Both the position numbers and the translations under genes were made by a program. From Pontimonas sp. (GTDB lineage Bacteria > Actinomycetota > Actinomycetes > Actinomycetales > Microbacteriaceae): 35,970 nucleotides of DNA. The stretch covers positions 1 to 35,970 of the forward strand of contig JAIOWV010000003.1 of NCBI GenBank assembly GCA_021741945.1, read 5' to 3'. The notes beneath the pieces were generated by a model. It was not told the DNA's origin. It searched no databases and saw only the letters and a program-made list of their open reading frames with translations. This document shows positions 9,288 to 21,647 of the stretch, one piece after another; positions within the stretch are counted from its first letter, which is position 1; the number at the start of each line of letters is the position of its first letter.

Positions 9288-10869
9288 GTCTGTAGTCGTC
9301 GTTGGTGGCGGTATTGGCGGAATGGCCACCGCTGGCCTCTTGGCAAAAGACGGCTACTCCGTCACCTTGGTCGAGGCGATGCCTCGCCTGGGTGGACGAG
9401 CTGGACTGTGGGAAAAGGATGGGTTTCGCTTCGACACTGGACCCTCTTGGTATTTGATGCCGGAAGTTTTTGATCACTGGTATCGGTTGATGGGGACCAC
9501 GGCAGACGCCCACCTGAAGCTGACGAAGTTGGATCCGGGCTACCGCGTCTACTTCGAACCAGAGGGCGCAACGTCTGCTGAGTATGTCGACGTCCGAGCA
9601 ACGCGCGAGGACAACCTTGCCATGCTCGAGACAATGGAGCCAGGTTCCAGGCAGGCGATGGAGAAGTATCTGGACTCGGCCAAGGACACTTATCGCATTG
9701 CCAAGGAGTACTTCCTCTACACGTCGTTCCAGGACTTGCGACCTCTCCTCGTCCCCGAGGTGCTCAAGCGCATGGGGACACTGGTTCGTTTGTTGACCAC
9801 ACCGATCATGACCTTCGCAAAGAAGTACACGAAGAGCCCGCGGATCCAGCAGCTTCTTGGCTACCCCGCTGTGTTCCTTGGTTCAAGCCCCTATATCGCT
9901 CCGAGCATGTTCCACCTGATGAGCCACTTGGACATGGAGGACGGCGTCCTTTACGCCGAGGGCGGCTTTGTTCGCGTGATGGATTCCATGCGCGAAATCA
10001 TCGAGGACGCTGGGGTGACCGTTCTGACCAACGCGCCAGTCAGCAGAATCTGCACGAAGCGCGGTGGTGGGCGAAAGGCTCGGGCGACCGGTGTCGAGTA
10101 TGTCGACCAAGCCGGTACCACCCACTTCGTGGGCGCCGATTTTGTGGTGTCCACCACCGATCTCCACCACAGCGAGACCAAGCTTCTTCCCGAAGAGCTC
10201 CAGACCTACCCCCAGGCATGGTGGGACAAGAAGATCGCTGGACCCAGCGCCGTCTTGCTCTACTTGGGTGTCAAGGGTGAAGTTCCGGAGCTTCTGCACC
10301 ACAGCCTGTTTTTCACCAAAGACTGGGATGACAACTTCTCCAGAATCTTCTCTGTTCCCCCCACGATTCCCGACCCGGCGTCGCTTTATGTCTGTAAGCC
10401 AAGTGCGACCGATTCCTCGGTAGCCCCGAAGGGCCACACAAACTTGTTTGTTTTGGTCCCGATGCCTGCTGATGTGTCGATGGGGCGCGGTGGAATTAAC
10501 CGCTCGGGTGATGCCCTCATCGAAGAGATTGCTGACCGAGCAATTGAGCAGATCTCGCGCTGGAGTGGCGCCCACGATCTTGCCGACCGAATCGTTCTGC
10601 GCCGCAGTGTTGGCCCAGCGGATTTTGCTGGTGATCTGAACGCGTGGAAGGGAACCGCACTGGGACCAGCACACACACTGATGCAGAGCGCGCTCTTCAG
10701 GGCTGGCAACGTGAGCAAAAAGGTTGATGGCCTCTATTACGCAGGCAGCTCGACAATCCCTGGCATCGGCCTGCCGATGTGTCTGATTAGCGCCGAGGTC
10801 TTGGTGAAGCGGGTCCGCGGCGACGTGTCGACCTCTCCCCTGCCAGAGCCTTTGGTGCCGATCGGGTAG
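9280..10869 (+). CDS. crtI: Phytoene desaturase
   Basis: N-terminal dinucleotide-binding VVVGGGIGGMATAGLLAKDGYSVTLVEAMPRLGGRAG; C-terminal GLYYAGSSTIPGIGLPMCLISAEVL. Confidence 0.95.
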   Translation: MSKSVVVVGGGIGGMATAGLLAKDGYSVTLVEAMPRLGGRAGLWEKDGFRFDTGPSWYLMPEVFDHWYRLMGTTADAHLKLTKLDPGYRVYFEPEGATSAEYVDVRATREDNLAMLETMEPGSRQAMEKYLDSAKDTYRIAKEYFLYTSFQDLRPLLVPEVLKRMGTLVRLLTTPIMTFAKKYTKSPRIQQLLGYPAVFLGSSPYIAPSMFHLMSHLDMEDGVLYAEGGFVRVMDSMREIIEDAGVTVLTNAPVSRICTKRGGGRKARATGVEYVDQAGTTHFVGADFVVSTTDLHHSETKLLPEELQTYPQAWWDKKIAGPSAVLLYLGVKGEVPELLHHSLFFTKDWDDNFSRIFSVPPTIPDPASLYVCKPSATDSSVAPKGHTNLFVLVPMPADVSMGRGGINRSGDALIEEIADRAIEQISRWSGAHDLADRIVLRRSVGPADFAGDLNAWKGTALGPAHTLMQSALFRAGNVSKKVDGLYYAGSSTIPGIGLPMCLISAEVLVKRVRGDVSTSPLPEPLVPIG

Positions 10870-10877
10870 GAAACGCC

Positions 10878-11204
10878 GTGTCCCTGGTCTATCTCTTCGC
10901 GCTGTTCGGAGCGATTCTTGGCACGGGACTGCTGGATTGGCGGCACAAGCTAGCCCTCTTTGGGGGTGCGCCTGGCCGAACGTCCATCATCGTTGGCGTT
11001 GGAGTCTTGTTCTTCCTGCTCTGGGATGTGGTCGGCATTGCCGAGGGCGTTTTCTTCCGGGGCTCCGGCCCATGGATGACCGGTATTTTGCTTGGGCCTG
11101 AGCTGCCACTCGAGGAACTGTTCTTCCTGATTCTGCTGTGCTACTCCACCTTGATTGCTTACTTGCTCTCGGCGTCAATCCTCACCGCGAGGTCCAGGCA
11201 ATGA
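10878..11204 (+). CDS. crtYe: Lycopene cyclase-domain protein, CrtYe/CrtYc-like
   Basis: Small heterodimeric lycopene cyclase family; MTGILLGPELPLEELFFLILLCYSTL; located between crtI and a second cyclase subunit. Confidence 0.85.
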   Translation: MSLVYLFALFGAILGTGLLDWRHKLALFGGAPGRTSIIVGVGVLFFLLWDVVGIAEGVFFRGSGPWMTGILLGPELPLEELFFLILLCYSTLIAYLLSASILTARSRQ

Positions 11205-11512
11205 CCTACTGGCTGATTAACATCCCTTTCCTCGCAGCAGCGGGCCTCGTCTTTGCCGCAGCCTTGGCGCTGCGGAGAGCACCAATCGCCGGCGCCCTTC
11301 TCATTGCCTCGGGTGTCATGCTGCTGCTGACCACCGTTTTTGACAATGCGATTATTGGTTTCGGGCTCGTCGATTATGACGAGGACCTCATTAGTGGGCT
11401 ACGTATTGGGTTTGCGCCCATTGAAGACTTCGCTTACACGGTGGCGGCGCTGCTGATCGTCCCGGCCCTGTGGCACCTGATGGCAGCCCGCCCCAGAAAA
11501 ACGGGCCAATGA
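11201..11512 (+). CDS. crtYf: Lycopene cyclase-domain protein, CrtYf/CrtYd-like
   Basis: From ATG 11201 (ATGA overlap): MTYWLINIPFLAAAGLVF...DNAIIGFGLVDYDEDLISGLRIGFAPIEDFAYTVAALLIVPALW. Confidence 0.85.
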   Translation: MTYWLINIPFLAAAGLVFAAALALRRAPIAGALLIASGVMLLLTTVFDNAIIGFGLVDYDEDLISGLRIGFAPIEDFAYTVAALLIVPALWHLMAARPRKTGQ

Positions 11513-12375
11513 AGAGCGCAGGGCTGATCCTCTGGAGTTCCCGGCCGCTCAGCTGGATCAACACCGCGTTTCCTTTTGCCCTTGCGTATTACGTCACGGC
11601 CGAGCAGGTCGATAGCAACCTGATTATCGGCTTCCTGTTCTTTCTCATCCCCTACAACCTGCTGATGTATGGGATCAATGATGTCTTCGACTACGAATCA
11701 GACATTCGAAATCCCCGCAAGGGCGGCGTTGAAGGCGCGCTGTTGCCACCAGCGCTTCACTTAGCGACCCTTCTCGCGAGCGTGATTCTTCCGCTTCCTT
11801 TTCTTGTTCCACTGGTGTTGTCTGGATCACCCACCGCCACGGGTGTGCTCGCGCTCGCACTGTTCTTTGTTGTCGCGTATTCGGCTAAGGGCTTCCGGTT
11901 CAAAGAAATCCCCTTTCTTGACTCGGTGACCTCCAGCGCTCACTTCGTCATGCCAGCTGTCTATGGGCTTGTGCTGGCAGACGCCTCACTGTCACTGCTC
12001 ACGCTGACTCTCTTGGCCGCATTCTTTTTCTGGGGTATGGCCTCGCACGCCTTTGGCGCAGTGCAAGACGTGGTCGCTGATCGGGAGGCGGGCGTTGCCT
12101 CAATAGCCACGGTAATTGGGGCTAAAGGAACCGTTCGCTTTGCCGTGGTCCTCTATGCGCTGGCTGGCGCAGTTCTTCTGGCCACTCCGTGGCCATTGCC
12201 CCTCATCGCTCCGGTGGCCCTGCTCTACATCGCAGCGATTGCGCCCTGGTGGTCTGTTAGCGACGATGCCGCAGAGGGAGCAAATAAAGGATGGCGACGA
12301 TTCTTGCTCTTGAACTTCATCAGCGGAGCTGTTGTTGTTCTGGTGCTCTTTGAGTGGTGGGCTCAGGGCGCTTAG
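11509..12375 (+). CDS. crtEb: UbiA-family prenyltransferase, lycopene elongase-like
   Basis: From ATG 11509: RPLSWINTAFPFALAYY, MYGINDVFDYESDIRNPRK, second Asp motif DVVADREAGVASIATVIGAKGT; end of crt operon. Confidence 0.87.
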   Translation: MKSAGLILWSSRPLSWINTAFPFALAYYVTAEQVDSNLIIGFLFFLIPYNLLMYGINDVFDYESDIRNPRKGGVEGALLPPALHLATLLASVILPLPFLVPLVLSGSPTATGVLALALFFVVAYSAKGFRFKEIPFLDSVTSSAHFVMPAVYGLVLADASLSLLTLTLLAAFFFWGMASHAFGAVQDVVADREAGVASIATVIGAKGTVRFAVVLYALAGAVLLATPWPLPLIAPVALLYIAAIAPWWSVSDDAAEGANKGWRRFLLLNFISGAVVVLVLFEWWAQGA

Positions 12376-12377
12376 CT

Positions 12378-13733
12378 CTAGGCGCGAGCCGGAGCCTTGA
12401 CGAAGAGGAGCATGACTCCGCCGATGAGCAGCACGAGGGCTATTCCCAGAAGACCGAAAATCGTCTGATTGCCGGCAAGTTGGATGAAGACTGCCCAGAG
12501 TAAGGATGCCATCCAGCCAGCGGCGCGGCCGGTTGTGGCATAGAGGCCGAATACTTCGCCCTCGCGGCCGGCAGGAGTGACCCTGGCGAGGAATGACCGC
12601 GACGCCGCCTGCGCGGGTCCGACAAAAGCCGCGAGAATCAGGCCGACAGCCCAAAACATTGGCGTTCCGAGATCAACGAGCACGAACACCGCCGTGGTGC
12701 AGAGGACCAGGCCAAACACGGAAATCAGAATCACGTTTTTGGGGCCGAATCGGTCGTCCAGTCGGCCGGCAAGAATGGTGGCAATTCCTGCGACCACGTT
12801 GAGTGCGATTCCAAAGATCACCAGGTCGGTAAAACCAAAGCCGAAGACAATTCCGGCAATCACGGCGCCAAAAACGAACACCGCGGACAAGCCATCCCGG
12901 TAAATGGCGCTCGCAAGAAGGAACCAGAAGGTTGGCCGGGCTTCCTTGTAGAGGCGCTTAACACTGCGGCCAAGTTCGACGTAGTTGCCCCACAGGCTCA
13001 GTTTTTCGGCTGGTTCCCCGGTTTTCGGTTCTGGGACGCTGACAAAGATGGGGATGACGAAAACGATGGTCCAGATGGTGGCCCCGAGCGCCACGAGCTG
13101 AAAGGTGAGAGCGGAATCGCCCTGAAGGACACCGCTCAAGATAAGCCCGACCACGAGCGCCAAGGCGATGATGCCCCCTAGGTAGCCGAACCCCCAGCCC
13201 AGCCCGGAGACCTTCCCCACAGTCTTCGGCGTTGAGACCGACACCAGCAAAGCGTTGTAGTTCACACCGGCAATCTCATTGAAGACGCTGCCCACCGCAA
13301 TCAGCCCGACGCCCAGCCAGAACCACTCTTCGCCGGGCTGAACAAAGAACATTCCCAGCTGGGTCGCTATGAGCAGCCCGGTAAAAATTAAGAGCTGCAA
13401 CTTCTGTCGTTGGGCCCGATCGGCCCGTTGCCCCAGGACCGGCGCGATGAGCGCAATGAGAAGGCCGGCAACCGTAATCCCCGCGCCGAGATTTGCCGCG
13501 AGCTGCCCCAGGGCTGTTTCTTCGCCGGGCGTTCCCACGACATCGGGATTGAGGAAGAAGGTGCTGGTCAGATAGCTCGGAACCCACACGAAGCTGATCA
13601 GAACAGTGTTGAAAGGCTGGGTCGCCCAGTCCCAGAAAGCCCATGCGTAAATGCGCTTGCGTGGAATTGTTTTTCCATCGTTTTTAGCAAGCCCAATTTC
13701 GGGCGAAACATCGCGGGCGCCGTCCTTGGCCAT
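12378..13733 (-). CDS. MFS transporter, UMF1/Atg22-like
   Basis: AWAFWDWATQPFNTVLISFVWVPSYLTS, multiple TM; PAQAASRSFLARVTPAGREGEVFGLYATTGRA. Confidence 0.85.
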   Translation of the reverse strand: MAKDGARDVSPEIGLAKNDGKTIPRKRIYAWAFWDWATQPFNTVLISFVWVPSYLTSTFFLNPDVVGTPGEETALGQLAANLGAGITVAGLLIALIAPVLGQRADRAQRQKLQLLIFTGLLIATQLGMFFVQPGEEWFWLGVGLIAVGSVFNEIAGVNYNALLVSVSTPKTVGKVSGLGWGFGYLGGIIALALVVGLILSGVLQGDSALTFQLVALGATIWTIVFVIPIFVSVPEPKTGEPAEKLSLWGNYVELGRSVKRLYKEARPTFWFLLASAIYRDGLSAVFVFGAVIAGIVFGFGFTDLVIFGIALNVVAGIATILAGRLDDRFGPKNVILISVFGLVLCTTAVFVLVDLGTPMFWAVGLILAAFVGPAQAASRSFLARVTPAGREGEVFGLYATTGRAAGWMASLLWAVFIQLAGNQTIFGLLGIALVLLIGGVMLLFVKAPARA

Positions 13734-13767
13734 AAAGAGAAAGGTAGTCGCTTTTTCGAAACTCTAG

Positions 13768-15768
<2,001 letters not shown>

Positions 15769-15773
15769 GACGC

Positions 15774-16361
15774 ATGTCTGAGAAGCAAGCACCGAGCCCT
15801 GATGAAGAGTCAGAGCCGCTGATCACCGATAAGCGTCGTATTGATCCAGAAACGGGGGACGTTCGCGAGGACGTCTCCGAGGGTACTGAGGCCGATGGCC
15901 TCAGCCCGGAGGATCTCGAGATTCTTGACGATGCCGAGCGTGACCTGGTCGCGGAATACCGCGACCGGGCCGCCCGAGCAGAGGCGGAGCTCCAGAACTT
16001 CCGAACCAGGGTCGAACGGGATCGCCAGGCCAACCGTGAGGCAGTGATTGCAGAGGTTGTGCGCTCACTCCTTCCTGCGCTGGATGACCTCGATCGCGCA
16101 GATGCCCACGGCGACCTCGCGGGGACGCCGTTGGAGTTGGTGTCGCAGAAGCTGCGTACCGGTTTTGACCGCTACGGGGTAAAGGCTGTCGGCACCGTCG
16201 GCGAAGCCTTCGACCCGGCCATTCACGAAGCCATGGTCAGAATTCCGAGCGCCGAGGCCACCTCCGACACGGTTGCAGAGGTCATCGAGGGTGGTTACAC
16301 CCTGGGCGATCGCCTCATCCGGCCGGCGAAAGTGGCTGTCCAGGTTCCAGCGGACCAGTAA
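15774..16361 (+). CDS. grpE: Nucleotide exchange factor GrpE
   Basis: AEYRDRAARAEAELQNFRTRVERDRQANREAVIAEVVRSLLPALDDLDRA...; between dnaK and dnaJ. Confidence 0.95.
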   Translation: MSEKQAPSPDEESEPLITDKRRIDPETGDVREDVSEGTEADGLSPEDLEILDDAERDLVAEYRDRAARAEAELQNFRTRVERDRQANREAVIAEVVRSLLPALDDLDRADAHGDLAGTPLELVSQKLRTGFDRYGVKAVGTVGEAFDPAIHEAMVRIPSAEATSDTVAEVIEGGYTLGDRLIRPAKVAVQVPADQ

Positions 16362-16378
16362 GCGAGGGGGTGAGCTAG

Positions 16379-17332
16379 GTGGCAAGCCAAGACTGGTTAG
16401 AGAAAGACTTCTATGCGATTCTCGGGGTGTCTAAGGACGTCTCTGACGCCGAGCTCAAGAAAACCTACCGCTCACTAGCGCGCAAATATCACCCGGATTC
16501 GAATCAGGGTGATGCAGCTGCGGAGGCGCGGTTCAAGGAAATTTCCGAGGCCTATTCGGTGCTCTCCGACGCAACCCAACGCTCCGAGTATGACCAGATT
16601 CGTGCAATGGCAGCCGGTGGTCCGCGCTTCACCGCTGGCGGTGGCCAAGGTGGTTTTGATGACATCTTCGGTGGCATGTTTGGTGAGGGCGCAGCCCGCG
16701 GCGGCCGTAACGCTGACTTCGGGGACCTGTTCTCCGGCTTGTTTGGCGGTGGTGGCGGTTTCCAGGGATATCGCGAACCAACCAAAGGCCGTGACGTTGT
16801 GTCGCGGGTGACCCTTGATCTGAAGACTGCGGTATCGGGAACGGATGTGACCCTGGAGGGGCCCTCCGGGAACACCATCAAGGCCCGCATTCCTGCCGGT
16901 GTGAAGGATGGCCAAAAGGTTCGCTTGCGTGGAAAAGGCCACCCGAGCCCCGATGGCGGTCGCCCGGGCGATGCCATCATCACGGTGGGCGTGCCCAAGC
17001 ACCCGATTTTTAATCGCGACGGGGACAACCTGCGTGTTGTTGTTCCGGTGACGTTCTTGGAAGCAACCTTGGGTGCCACAATCGAGGTTCCCACCATTGA
17101 CGGCGACGTGGTGAAGGTCAAGGTCGCGCCAGGGACCCCGAGTGGTCAGGTTTTGCGGGTTAAGGGACGCGGCGTTCGCGGTGGAACAGCGCTGGGTGAT
17201 CTCTTGGTGGAACTGGCCGTTGCCGTTCCTTCCCACCTGTCCGGGGCTGCAAAGGGGCACCTCGAGAAACTCTTTAGCGCGCTTCCCGGGGAAAACCCGC
17301 GCGATGAGCTGCTCAAGAGGGCGAAGAAGTAG
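16379..17332 (+). CDS. dnaJ: Chaperone DnaJ/CbpA-like, lacking the zinc-finger region
   Basis: J-domain DFYAILGVSKDVSDAELKKTYRSLARKYHPDSNQG, Gly-rich linker, C-terminal domains; no CxxCxGxG repeats seen. Confidence 0.93.
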   Translation: MASQDWLEKDFYAILGVSKDVSDAELKKTYRSLARKYHPDSNQGDAAAEARFKEISEAYSVLSDATQRSEYDQIRAMAAGGPRFTAGGGQGGFDDIFGGMFGEGAARGGRNADFGDLFSGLFGGGGGFQGYREPTKGRDVVSRVTLDLKTAVSGTDVTLEGPSGNTIKARIPAGVKDGQKVRLRGKGHPSPDGGRPGDAIITVGVPKHPIFNRDGDNLRVVVPVTFLEATLGATIEVPTIDGDVVKVKVAPGTPSGQVLRVKGRGVRGGTALGDLLVELAVAVPSHLSGAAKGHLEKLFSALPGENPRDELLKRAKK

Positions 17333-17334
17333 CC

Positions 17335-17778
17335 ATGGATGAGCTCACACCACTCTTTTCTATCGCTGCCGCAGCGGAGCTCGCGGGCATGCACCCCCAG
17401 ACCCTGCGTCAGTATGACCGCCTGGGTTTGGTGAGTCCGACCCGGACGGCCGGGCGGACGAGAAGGTATTCGATGAAGGATGTCGTCCACCTCCGGGAGA
17501 TTTCACGTTTGAGCGCTGAGGGATTGAACCTCGAGGGGATCAAGCGAATCCTGGAGCTCGAAAGCCAAGTCGATCACTTGCAGAGGCGCGTGCGGGACCT
17601 GGAAAGCGCGCTGGCCGATGAGTTGTTGGCTCGCTCCGGCCGCCGGGTTTTTGCTGCCGGATCCGAGGGCGAGGTTGTTCCACTTCGTGCGGGGCAGAGA
17701 GCGAAGAAGTCCAACCAAGTTGTGGTGTGGAATCCTCTGCGCTGGGCCCTGCCACCATCCCAGGAATCTCAAAGGTAA
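17335..17778 (+). CDS. hspR: MerR-family heat-shock repressor HspR
   Basis: [50 protein letters not shown]-terminal VVVWNPLR. Confidence 0.95.
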   Translation: MDELTPLFSIAAAAELAGMHPQTLRQYDRLGLVSPTRTAGRTRRYSMKDVVHLREISRLSAEGLNLEGIKRILELESQVDHLQRRVRDLESALADELLARSGRRVFAAGSEGEVVPLRAGQRAKKSNQVVVWNPLRWALPPSQESQR

Positions 17779-17789
17779 GGGGGTCTCCC

Positions 17790-19934
17790 ATGGCACAGTC
17801 TTCAGAAGAGAACGGTCAAAAAAGCGCGCTTGAGCTCTATGGCGTGAACCTGACTGATATTGCCCGCGAGGGAAAACTCGATCCCGTCATCGGTCGCGAC
17901 CAAGAGATTCGCCGGGTGTCACAGGTGTTGACAAGGCGCACTAAGAACAACCCGGTCCTCATTGGTGAACCAGGCGTGGGAAAGACCGCAGTCGTCGAGG
18001 GCTTGGCTCAGCGCATCGTGGCTGGTGACGTCGCAGACTCCCTGAAGGGCAAACAACTCATTTCCCTCGACATGGCAGCCATTGTCGCGGGCGCCAAGTA
18101 TCGGGGTGAGTTTGAAGAGCGCCTTAAGGCAGTTCTGAAAGAAATCAACGACGCCGAAGGCGAAATCATCACCTTCGTCGACGAACTTCACACGCTGATG
18201 GGTGCTGGAGGCGGGGAAGGCTCAGTGGCTGCGGCCAACATGCTCAAGCCCATGCTCGCTAGGGGTGAACTGCGCCTGATTGGCGCGACGACCCTGAATG
18301 AGTATCGGGAGTTCATCGAGAAGGACGCGGCGCTTGAGCGTCGTTTCCAGCAGGTTTTCGTGGGCGAGCCGAGTGTCGAGGACACGGTCGCAATTCTGCG
18401 CGGTTTGAAGGAGCGTTACGAAGCGCACCACAAGGTCATCATTGCTGACAGTGCGCTTGTTGCGGCGGCAACCCTGTCCAACCGATACATCACCTCCCGT
18501 CAGCTACCGGACAAGGCGATTGACCTGATTGATGAGGCCGCCAGTCGCCTGAAAATGGAAATCGAGTCCTCCCCGGTGGAAATTGACGAACTTCGTCGTC
18601 TGGTTGACCGCATGCGCATTGAGGAGTTAGCGCTCAAAAAAGAGAAGGACGATGCCTCGAAGGATCGCCTCGCAAAACTGCGGGAGGATCTGGCGGAGAA
18701 AGAAGCAGAACTGTCGGCGCTTCAAGACAAGTGGGCCACAGAAAAAGCATCACTGCAGGACGTCGGTGAGCTCAAGACTCAGCTCAATGAGGCGCGCATT
18801 GACCTGGACCGCGCCATGCGCGAGGGGCGTTACGAGGACGCGTCCAAGCTCAACTACGAGGTCATTCCGGGTATTGAGACCGCGATTTCCACCGCAGAAA
18901 ACGGAGAGCCCTCGGCCGATCGGATGGTCAACGACCAGGTCACCGATGAAGATATCGCTGCAGTAGTGGCCGCGTGGACGGGGATCCCGGTTGACAAGCT
19001 CACCCAGGGTGAAACCGAGCGTTTGCTCCACCTGGAGACCGAACTCGCGAAGCGCCTTGTCGGTCAGAAGGACGCCGTGAAGGCAGTCAGCGAGGCGGTG
19101 CGTCGATCGCGCGCAGGCCTCAGCGATCCCGGCCGTCCGACTGGGTCCTTCTTGTTCCTAGGCCCCACGGGTGTGGGCAAGACCGAGCTGGCGAAGGCGC
19201 TTGCCGACTACCTCTTTGACGACGAGAAGGCGTTGGTTCGCATCGATATGAGTGAATACGGCGAGAAGTTCGCCGTATCGCGCCTTATCGGCGCCCCTCC
19301 CGGCTATGTCGGCTATGAACAGGGTGGGCAGCTGACGGAAGCCGTGCGTCGGCGACCATACTCGGTCATTCTTTTGGATGAGGTGGAGAAAGCCCACCCG
19401 GAGGTCTTCGACCTCCTTTTGCAGGTCCTTGATGACGGTCGACTCACGGATGGGCAAGGGCGAACGGTCGACTTCAGAAACACGATTCTGGTTCTGACGT
19501 CGAATCTCGGCTCCCAGTTCCTTGTGGACGAGGGGCTGTCGCGGGATGACAAGGTGACCGCTGTCAACGCTGAAGTCAGGCGGGCGTTTAAGCCCGAGTT
19601 TGTGAACCGGCTTGACGACATCGTGGTGTTCTCGACACTGTCTGGCGAGGACCTCGGTCAGATTGTTGAAATCACGGTCGATCGCCTTCAGAAGCGTCTT
19701 TCTGAGCGGAGGCTAGAGCTCGCAGTCACACCTGCTGCCAGGCTGTGGCTTGCGGATAAAGGGTATGACGCGCTCTATGGAGCGCGACCACTACGGCGAT
19801 TGATGCAGAAACAAATCGACGATCGCTTGGCTAAGGCCTTGCTTTCTGGGGAAATTCACGACGGTGACACCGTTCGTGTTGACCTGGCGAGCGACTCTTC
19901 GGGTCTGACTGTAGCTCCGTTTAGCCTGGAATAA
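17790..19934 (+). CDS. clpB: ClpB-type AAA+ disaggregase without the N-terminal domain
   Basis: Starts [42 protein letters not shown]; two AAA modules ([40 protein letters not shown]) and coiled-coil middle domain. Confidence 0.92.
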   Translation: MAQSSEENGQKSALELYGVNLTDIAREGKLDPVIGRDQEIRRVSQVLTRRTKNNPVLIGEPGVGKTAVVEGLAQRIVAGDVADSLKGKQLISLDMAAIVAGAKYRGEFEERLKAVLKEINDAEGEIITFVDELHTLMGAGGGEGSVAAANMLKPMLARGELRLIGATTLNEYREFIEKDAALERRFQQVFVGEPSVEDTVAILRGLKERYEAHHKVIIADSALVAAATLSNRYITSRQLPDKAIDLIDEAASRLKMEIESSPVEIDELRRLVDRMRIEELALKKEKDDASKDRLAKLREDLAEKEAELSALQDKWATEKASLQDVGELKTQLNEARIDLDRAMREGRYEDASKLNYEVIPGIETAISTAENGEPSADRMVNDQVTDEDIAAVVAAWTGIPVDKLTQGETERLLHLETELAKRLVGQKDAVKAVSEAVRRSRAGLSDPGRPTGSFLFLGPTGVGKTELAKALADYLFDDEKALVRIDMSEYGEKFAVSRLIGAPPGYVGYEQGGQLTEAVRRRPYSVILLDEVEKAHPEVFDLLLQVLDDGRLTDGQGRTVDFRNTILVLTSNLGSQFLVDEGLSRDDKVTAVNAEVRRAFKPEFVNRLDDIVVFSTLSGEDLGQIVEITVDRLQKRLSERRLELAVTPAARLWLADKGYDALYGARPLRRLMQKQIDDRLAKALLSGEIHDGDTVRVDLASDSSGLTVAPFSLE

Positions 19935-19980
19935 CTGACCGCGAGCGGATCGCACTCCACTAAATACATAACCTAAGGAC

Positions 19981-20568
19981 ATGATGACCGAGAGCACTTC
20001 CACCAAGACCTTCCCCCTCCATGACGCACTGGCGGGGAGGCGCAGCCCTCGCGCCTATTCCCCGAGCGCCACATTGACGCCAGAGCAGGTCGGTCCGCTT
20101 TTTGAGGCTGCACGGTGGGCAGCAAGCTCAAGCAACTCGCAGCCATGGTCGTTTGTCGTGGGATTTCGAGGCGACGAGGTCTTCTCCACAATCCTCGGGA
20201 CTCTCGCTTCGGGCAACGCAGTCTGGGCTGAGCACGCCAGTGCGTTGGTCGCCAACATTGCAAGGACTCACACCGATGAAGGTAAAGCCCTCTCTCACGC
20301 TTGGTATGACCTGGGTCAAGCGGTTGCTCACCTCAGTGTCCAGGCCACGGTTGAGGGAATCCTCGTTCACCAGATGGGTGGGTTCGATTCAGAGGCTCTG
20401 GGTAATGCCTTGGGCCTTGACGATCACCACCGAGTGGTCACCGTGATGACCTTGGGTCTTCAGGGTGATGTGGCCGATCTTCCAGAGAATCTGCAGGAGC
20501 GGGAGAAGGCACCCCGGGTGCGCAAACCACTCGGTGACCTTGTCTCGGGAAGTGCCAACTACGCCTGA
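19981..20568 (+). CDS. Nitroreductase-family protein
   Basis: LAGRRSPRAYSP...LFEAARWAASSSNSQPWSFVVG. Confidence 0.88.
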   Translation: MMTESTSTKTFPLHDALAGRRSPRAYSPSATLTPEQVGPLFEAARWAASSSNSQPWSFVVGFRGDEVFSTILGTLASGNAVWAEHASALVANIARTHTDEGKALSHAWYDLGQAVAHLSVQATVEGILVHQMGGFDSEALGNALGLDDHHRVVTVMTLGLQGDVADLPENLQEREKAPRVRKPLGDLVSGSANYA

Positions 20569-21623
20569 AGCTCAGCCGTGATGGTGTCAACGAAGCGGGC
20601 AATATCGTCCTCCGTCGTGTCGAAGGAGCACATCCACCTGACTTCGCCCTTCGCGCGGTCCCAGTCATAGAACCGGAACTTCTCACGGATTCGATCGGCA
20701 ACCGCATTGTCGAGAAGGGCGAAAACCGCGTTGGCTTGGGTCGGTGCGCTAAAGCCGAGACCCGAAATTGCTCCTGATGAGATCCGCTCCTCCAGAGCAG
20801 ATCTCAAGCGCGAGGCCATGGCGTTGGCATGCCGTGCAGAGCGCAGACCCAGGTCGTCAGTGAACAGAGCAAGAATCTGTGCGCTCGCGAAGCGCATCTT
20901 GCTGGCCAGTTGCATGCTGAGTTTGCGCAAATAGATGAGCCCCTCGACTGCCTTGGGGTTCAGAACAACGATCGCTTCAGCGCCCAGCAGACCGTTCTTG
21001 GTTCCACCGAGGCTCAGAACATCAACTCCCACGTCTGTGGTGAAGGCGCGGAAGGGCAGGTTGAGGCTGGCCGCGGCATTCCAGAGGCGCGCTCCGTCCA
21101 TGTGAACGAGCATGCCTTTCTCGTGAGCGAAGGTCGTGATGGCTCGAATCTCGTCTGGCGTGTAGACGGTACCCAGTTCGCTGCTCTGAGTGATGGAGAC
21201 AACCAGTGGTTGCGCACGATGTTCGTCGCCAAAGCCGAAGGCTTCAGTCGCAATCAACTCGGGCGTCAGCTTTCCTTCGGGAGCAGGAACAGTGAAGAGC
21301 TTGAGGCCGCTGACACGTTCAGGAGCGCCGCCCTCATCGGTGTGAATGTGGGCGAGGGAGCTACAGATCACGGCTCCCCAACGAGGCATCATGGCTGTAA
21401 GCGCAACGACGTTGGCGCCGGTTCCGTTGAAGACCGGAAAAACCTCGGCCTGGGCGCCAAAGTGTTCGCGAATGGTGTGGGTTAGCGCAGCGGTGTAGTC
21501 ATCTTCCCCATAGGACACTTGGTGTCCTTGGTTCGCCTCTTCCAGGGCAACCAACACCTCTGGGTGTACACCGGAATAGTTGTCGCTGGCAAAACCGCGC
21601 CAGTCGGGGTTATGAAGTCTCAC
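20559..21623 (-). CDS. Threonine aldolase-family (beta-eliminating lyase) PLP enzyme
   Basis: FASDNYSGVHPEVLVALEEAN...YGEDDYTAALTHTIREHFG...FPVFNGTGANVVAL...MLVHMDGARLWNAA...DVLSLGGTKNGLLGAEAIVVLN. Confidence 0.9.
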   Translation of the reverse strand: MRLHNPDWRGFASDNYSGVHPEVLVALEEANQGHQVSYGEDDYTAALTHTIREHFGAQAEVFPVFNGTGANVVALTAMMPRWGAVICSSLAHIHTDEGGAPERVSGLKLFTVPAPEGKLTPELIATEAFGFGDEHRAQPLVVSITQSSELGTVYTPDEIRAITTFAHEKGMLVHMDGARLWNAAASLNLPFRAFTTDVGVDVLSLGGTKNGLLGAEAIVVLNPKAVEGLIYLRKLSMQLASKMRFASAQILALFTDDLGLRSARHANAMASRLRSALEERISSGAISGLGFSAPTQANAVFALLDNAVADRIREKFRFYDWDRAKGEVRWMCSFDTTEDDIARFVDTITAELQA

Positions 21624-21647
21624 CAGACCATCATGACAGTTAGGCGA

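Noticed and set aside
9883-10674. Minus-strand ORF opposite crtI
   Set aside because: Shadow ORF inside a confident phytoene desaturase gene.
16475-17260. Long minus-strand ORF opposite dnaJ
   Set aside because: Fully antisense to a confident gene, low-complexity translation, no family features.
17727-17789. Possible N-terminal extension of ClpB restoring an N-domain
   Set aside because: Those codons overlap the hspR 3' end in another frame and encode no N-domain-like sequence.
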